Below are positions 60,385 to 64,000 of a stretch of DNA of 64,000 nt, piece after piece. Location of the stretch: contig WGML01000007.1 in the NCBI GenBank assembly GCA_016125045.1, positions 1 through 64,000 of the forward strand. The letters run 5' to 3'. The notes beneath the pieces were generated by a model. The model was not told the origin of the DNA, did no database searches, and saw only the letters and a program-made list of their open reading frames with translations. The DNA is from a bacterium. GTDB lineage: Bacteria > Pseudomonadota > Alphaproteobacteria > Caulobacterales > Hyphomonadaceae. Positions within the stretch are counted from its first letter, which is position 1. Every line of letters starts with the position of its first letter. The translations under genes and the position numbers were made by a program.

Positions 60385-61359
60385 TTAGCGGCGGCGCGAC
60401 GGAGTCGCGGGCGCCGGCGGCGTGTAGAGGCCTTCAGCGATCGCGCGGTCACGCGCCGGACCCGGCAGCGGCTCCTTGCGGAGGTGGCCGTACATCAGCT
60501 CCTCGACGAACTCGACGCACTTGAACTGCTGGAGCTGGGCATCCTCGCCAACCCGCTTGTAGAGGTTGAACGCGATCTGCCACGGGCGGGTGTAGGTCTG
60601 CGGATCCTCGATCGTCGCCTCATAGCGGATCGTGGCGTCGCTCGTGCGCGTCCAGCGCTCCGTCACCTTGAGGGTTTCGGTATGATGGTTGCCGGCGCGA
60701 TCGAGCCATTTCGGCAGCTGGCCGGTGACCTCGACGACGAAGGTGTCGCCGTCCCACTTGCCGTAGGACTGGCCCATCCAGCTGTCGATCGGGGCCTCGC
60801 CCGGATCTTCGAGGAACACGTTGCGGACGGCACCCGCGTATTCATAGGCGATGAAGAACGCCTTGTCGCTCTGGAAGATCTGGAAGGGCAGATGCATGTA
60901 GTTGGCGCGCGGGACGCCCGGCAGGAAGCAGCGCACTTCCGGATCGCCGGTCTGGAGATCAAGATAATTCTTCTTGTTCTCCTCGCGCTGCGCGAGGGCT
61001 TCGGGAGTGTACGGGATCTTGCCGTCGCCCTGAACGATTCCAAGTCCTGCCGGAACCGCGCCGACGGCGCCCAGCGCAACGACACGGGCGTCGGGAACGG
61101 GAACATAGGGCCCTTCGCGAAGCTGCAGCGCAGCGCTCGCCGGGTGCGCCTCGATATTGTAGTTGGCGGTGTTGAGGACCTGCCAGACGCCATTGAAGTC
61201 CGGTTTGTCGGTCCCCGGAAGCCGCGGAGCCACATAGGCGGCCGTCGCGGCTGCGGCGGCGGGAGCGGCCGGAGTGGACGACGTCGCACCCTCATTCGCG
61301 CCCGATTGGCATGCCGCGAGCATTACAGCCAACGACAATGTTCCCAGTAGTTTCTTCAT
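60385..61359 (-). CDS. Lipoprotein of unknown function (WxGDTLVVET family, 2 of 2)
   Basis: The product is 324 residues from ATG 61359, with GGGGAGG upstream. The lipobox is VMLAAC. It shares the NGVWQVL and GKWDGDTFVVEVTGQLPKW motifs with the protein at 58360-59499, and has a middle block (RCFLPGVPRANYMHLPFQIF) with conserved Cys. A 217-base gap with no gene separates it from the DUF6152 gene. The family has no assigned activity that I know. Confidence 0.72.
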   Translation of the reverse strand: MKKLLGTLSLAVMLAACQSGANEGATSSTPAAPAAAAATAAYVAPRLPGTDKPDFNGVWQVLNTANYNIEAHPASAALQLREGPYVPVPDARVVALGAVGAVPAGLGIVQGDGKIPYTPEALAQREENKKNYLDLQTGDPEVRCFLPGVPRANYMHLPFQIFQSDKAFFIAYEYAGAVRNVFLEDPGEAPIDSWMGQSYGKWDGDTFVVEVTGQLPKWLDRAGNHHTETLKVTERWTRTSDATIRYEATIEDPQTYTRPWQIAFNLYKRVGEDAQLQQFKCVEFVEELMYGHLRKEPLPGPARDRAIAEGLYTPPAPATPSRRR

Positions 61360-61495
61360 CGATCCTCCCCTGCGCCCTGCAAGCATGTTCCTGGCTGACC
61401 TGACTAACGCACCGTGACAGGATGTTCCGTCGCGCGCGAAAAACCGTCAGGGACAATTGCGTCGGGCCGACGCTCGCCGATGAACATACCGGCGA

Positions 61496-64000
61496 TTAAA
61501 CGGAGCGCAAGACGCGAGCGGGCTTGTCCGACAAAGCAGCCCAACCAACCCCCGCTCCGCCGAGCGCGGCGGCGAGCGTCGCGACACCGCAAACCGCCGC
61601 CACCGGCCAGATCGAGAAGCCCCAGCGCGCCTCGAAGACCTCCGTCACCACCGGCCACGCCGCGCCCGCGCCAAGCCCCGCGCCGATGAGCGCCGCCGCC
61701 GCGCCGGCAAGACCGAACTCCGCCGCGTAGAGCGCCAGAATCGCCCCGCGCGTCGCCCCGAACGTCTTCAGCAGCGCCGCCTCGGTTCGCCGCCTGCGCG
61801 CCGCGGCCGCGAATGCGCCGAACAGCACGAGGATGCCTGCGAGCGTCACGACGAACGCCGCCGCCGCGACAGCGGTCGCCACCTGATCGAACAGGTCGGC
61901 CGCCGTCTCCAGCGCCCGCCCCACCTGAAACGCCAGCACGTCCGGATAGCGATCTGCCACGGCCTTCACGATCGCGTCCTCCCGTTCGCGGTCCGCCTTG
62001 GCGATGGCGACATGGAAGGGTTTGGCGGCCTCCAGCGCCCCCGGCGACAACACGAATGCGACATTTGCGCCGAACCCGCTCCAGTCGACCCGGCGGATCG
62101 AGGCGACCTCCGCCTCAACCTCCCGACCGAACACGCGGAAGCCGATGCGGTCGCCGACGCCGAGTCTCAACCCGCGCGCGACGCCCTCCTCCACCGAGAC
62201 CAGAAGCGGCCCTGAATAATCCGCCGCCCACCATTCGCCCGATCGCAGATCGGCCTCCGGCGGCTTTTCGGCGACATAGGTCAGTCCCGTTTCGCCCTCC
62301 GTCACCCAGCGTTCGGAAGGGTCCACCATCTCAGGCGTGATGGGCAGGCCCTTGAGCGTGATGATACGCCCCAGCAGAAACGGCGCCCGGCGATAGCTCT
62401 CCGGATCGCCGACCGCGATCCCCTCCGCCGCCATCAGCGCGTCGAACGACTTCGCATCGGCGTCCGCGATCTGACGGAACACCAGCGAGGGCGCGTTGGA
62501 GGGCGCGGTCTCGCGGATCTGACGAAGCAGGTTGTCCTGTGTCGTCGCCACCAGCGCGAGGAGCGCAAGCCCGAGGCCGAGAGCGGGGGCGACCGTCGGC
62601 GCGAGCGAGCCCGGCCCGCCGAGATTGGCGAGCGCGAGCCGCGCGAACCGCTTCGATCCGAGCGCTGCGCGCGCGGCGACTTTCTGGATCAGCACCGCCG
62701 CCCCGAAGAGCACAAGATAGGTCACGCCCGCTCCAGCCAGCAGGGCGAGCGTCACGAGCGGCTGCGGCGAACCCAGCATGGCGACGACCGCAAGACCCAC
62801 GCCCGCAAGACCCGCGGCGATCCGCTCCGGCCAGGGCGTCTTCGTCGTGTTTTCGGCTCCGAGCCGCCGGAACAGCGCGGCCGGCGGCGTCGCCCGCGCG
62901 CGTCCGAGCGCAGGCGTGGCGAACATCACCGCCGCGAGCAGGCCAAGCACGAACGCCTTCGCCAGCGGCCAGACATACACGCCGACCGCGTTCGGAAGCG
63001 GTATGTCCGATCCCGCGTAGAGATCGAGCAGGAAGGGGGCCGCCGCCCCGATCGCGACACCGATCGCAGACCCGAGCACCGCGAGCGCGCCGAGCTGCAA
63101 TCCGTAGGCGGCCCGGATCGAACCGCCGTCCGCCCCGAGCGCCTTCAGCGCCGCGATCGATTCGATCCGCGTCTCCAGGAAGGACGATGTCGCCTGCGCC
63201 ACTCCGACGCCGCCCGCGACAAGCGCGGCGACGCCGATCACCGCCATGAAGGAGTTCAGCATCGACAACAGGTTCTGCAGCCCGTCGACCGCGTCCTCCG
63301 GGCCGGAAAACCGATACCCTTTCTCGCCGAGCTCCGCCTCGGCCGCCTTCTCAAACCCGCCCGCATCCTCAGGGTCGAGCAGCAGGCGGTAGGTCGTCCG
63401 GAACAGCCGCCCCGGCGTCAGCTGGCCCGCCGCATCCAGCGCATCGATGTGGATGATCGCCCGCGGCCCGAATGCGCCCGGTTCGCCGATCCGGTCTGGT
63501 TCGGCATCGAGCCTCGCGCGGATTTCGGCCGTGAACCCGCCAAGGTCGATCCGGTCGCCGATCCTCAGTTTGAACTCGTCGAGCAGGGTCGCACTGCCGG
63601 CGAGGCCCCACACCCCGTCCCGTTCGGCGAGGATGTCGGTGAGCGGCGGAGCGCCTTCGTTGAAGGTGAACGCGCCGATCAGCGGAAAGGCGTCGTCAAT
63701 GCCCCGCAGGTCGACCTGGCGCACGACATCGTTCGCGCGTCCCATTGCATCAACGCCGGCGACTTCCGACACCCGGCCTCGCGCCTCCATCCAACGGCGT
63801 TCGTCGGGCGTCGCCTGCCGCTGCGACACCGTGAGCGACGCGTCGCCGCCGAGCAGCATGCGCGACTGGCCGTCTAGCCCGCGGATGAAGCCGGTCGTGA
63901 CCGACCCCGCCGCCGCGATCGCCCCGACCCCGAGCGCCAGGCACGCAAGATAGATCCAGAAGCCGCCAAGCCCGCCCGCAAGCTCGCGCAGGGCGATCCG
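61496..64000 (-). CDS. FtsX/MacB-type ABC transporter permease (5' end beyond window)
   Basis: The frame is open to the right edge, so the start lies outside; 834 residues are visible. The ATG at 63859 is internal, because the sequence before it codes for a typical first membrane helix (GGFWIYLACLALGVGAIAAA). Two FtsX-like four-helix modules and two large periplasmic domains are arranged as in YbbP-type permeases. An ATP-binding subunit gene is expected just to the right. Such systems move lipids or assist lipoprotein and esterase functions (YbbA-YbbP). Confidence 0.88.
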   Translation of the reverse strand, partial: RIALRELAGGLGGFWIYLACLALGVGAIAAAGSVTTGFIRGLDGQSRMLLGGDASLTVSQRQATPDERRWMEARGRVSEVAGVDAMGRANDVVRQVDLRGIDDAFPLIGAFTFNEGAPPLTDILAERDGVWGLAGSATLLDEFKLRIGDRIDLGGFTAEIRARLDAEPDRIGEPGAFGPRAIIHIDALDAAGQLTPGRLFRTTYRLLLDPEDAGGFEKAAEAELGEKGYRFSGPEDAVDGLQNLLSMLNSFMAVIGVAALVAGGVGVAQATSSFLETRIESIAALKALGADGGSIRAAYGLQLGALAVLGSAIGVAIGAAAPFLLDLYAGSDIPLPNAVGVYVWPLAKAFVLGLLAAVMFATPALGRARATPPAALFRRLGAENTTKTPWPERIAAGLAGVGLAVVAMLGSPQPLVTLALLAGAGVTYLVLFGAAVLIQKVAARAALGSKRFARLALANLGGPGSLAPTVAPALGLGLALLALVATTQDNLLRQIRETAPSNAPSLVFRQIADADAKSFDALMAAEGIAVGDPESYRRAPFLLGRIITLKGLPITPEMVDPSERWVTEGETGLTYVAEKPPEADLRSGEWWAADYSGPLLVSVEEGVARGLRLGVGDRIGFRVFGREVEAEVASIRRVDWSGFGANVAFVLSPGALEAAKPFHVAIAKADREREDAIVKAVADRYPDVLAFQVGRALETAADLFDQVATAVAAAAFVVTLAGILVLFGAFAAAARRRRTEAALLKTFGATRGAILALYAAEFGLAGAAAALIGAGLGAGAAWPVVTEVFEARWGFSIWPVAAVCGVATLAAALGGAGVGWAALSDKPARVLRSV

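Overview
The window is a high-G+C chromosome segment from an alphaproteobacterium. A Hyphomonadaceae or related Caulobacterales-type lineage is inferred from the GTA-like tail-tip protein, the DUF6152/DUF6644-type proteins, the many TonB, PQQ and secreted-hydrolase genes, and codon use. I saw no tRNA, rRNA, CRISPR array, integrase or insertion sequence. The genome identity itself is not readable from the sequence.

Region 1 (1-3422, + strand) is the end of a prophage or phage-like late operon. It holds the C-terminus of a GTA-like tail-tip protein, a tail fibre with a DUF2793-like N-terminus, a small holin-like membrane protein, an intrinsic terminator, an M15 peptidase with a membrane anchor, and an overlapping Rz/Rz1-like spanin pair.

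Region 2 (3425-19376, - strand) is the most notable part: a tightly overlapped defence operon read away from a small helix-turn-helix (HTH) gene. The order of transcription is HTH, C5-cytosine methyltransferase, Vsr-type endonuclease, DrmD (SNF2 helicase), DrmMI (adenine methyltransferase), DrmA (helicase), DrmB (DUF1998) and DrmC (PLD nuclease). This is a complete class 1 DISARM set with an additional Dcm-Vsr module at its head. Within drmMI, about 1.35 kb after the NPPF motif is clearly AT-richer than both sides, which suggests replacement of the target-recognition part. A second HTH gene lies upstream. The locus abuts the phage lysis genes directly, so it may be prophage or island cargo.

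Region 3 (19632-25766) returns to ordinary chromosome. A LysR regulator is divergent from a DUF4242 gene, followed by a methyltransferase gene interrupted by one in-frame TGA, a flavoprotein, and a PQQ-dependent quinohaemoprotein dehydrogenase.

Region 4 (25841-32170, - strand) holds a TonB-dependent receptor, PepSY membrane protein and lipoprotein set, probably for uptake of a metal or metal complex, and a HAD-like protein.

Region 5 (32461-47705, + strand) holds an EAL phosphodiesterase with a degenerate GGDEF domain, an S8 peptidase with ten heptapeptide repeats and a putative C-terminal beta-barrel, a TPR-sensor histidine kinase with its stand-alone receiver, a penicillin-acylase family lipoprotein, a second flavoprotein paralogous to the one in region 3, an S9 peptidase and an acyl-CoA ligase.

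Region 6 (47855-52021) is an overlapping DUF3604 / PpiC-like / HupE trio, followed on the opposite strand by a 45-residue membrane protein with its own terminator. Region 7 (52281-64000) holds TetR, gpsA, a YciI-like gene, a serine hydrolase, a small cytochrome c with two DUF6644-like membrane proteins, two exported proteins of unknown function, a DUF6152 protein, and the major part of an FtsX-type ABC permease that runs off the right edge.
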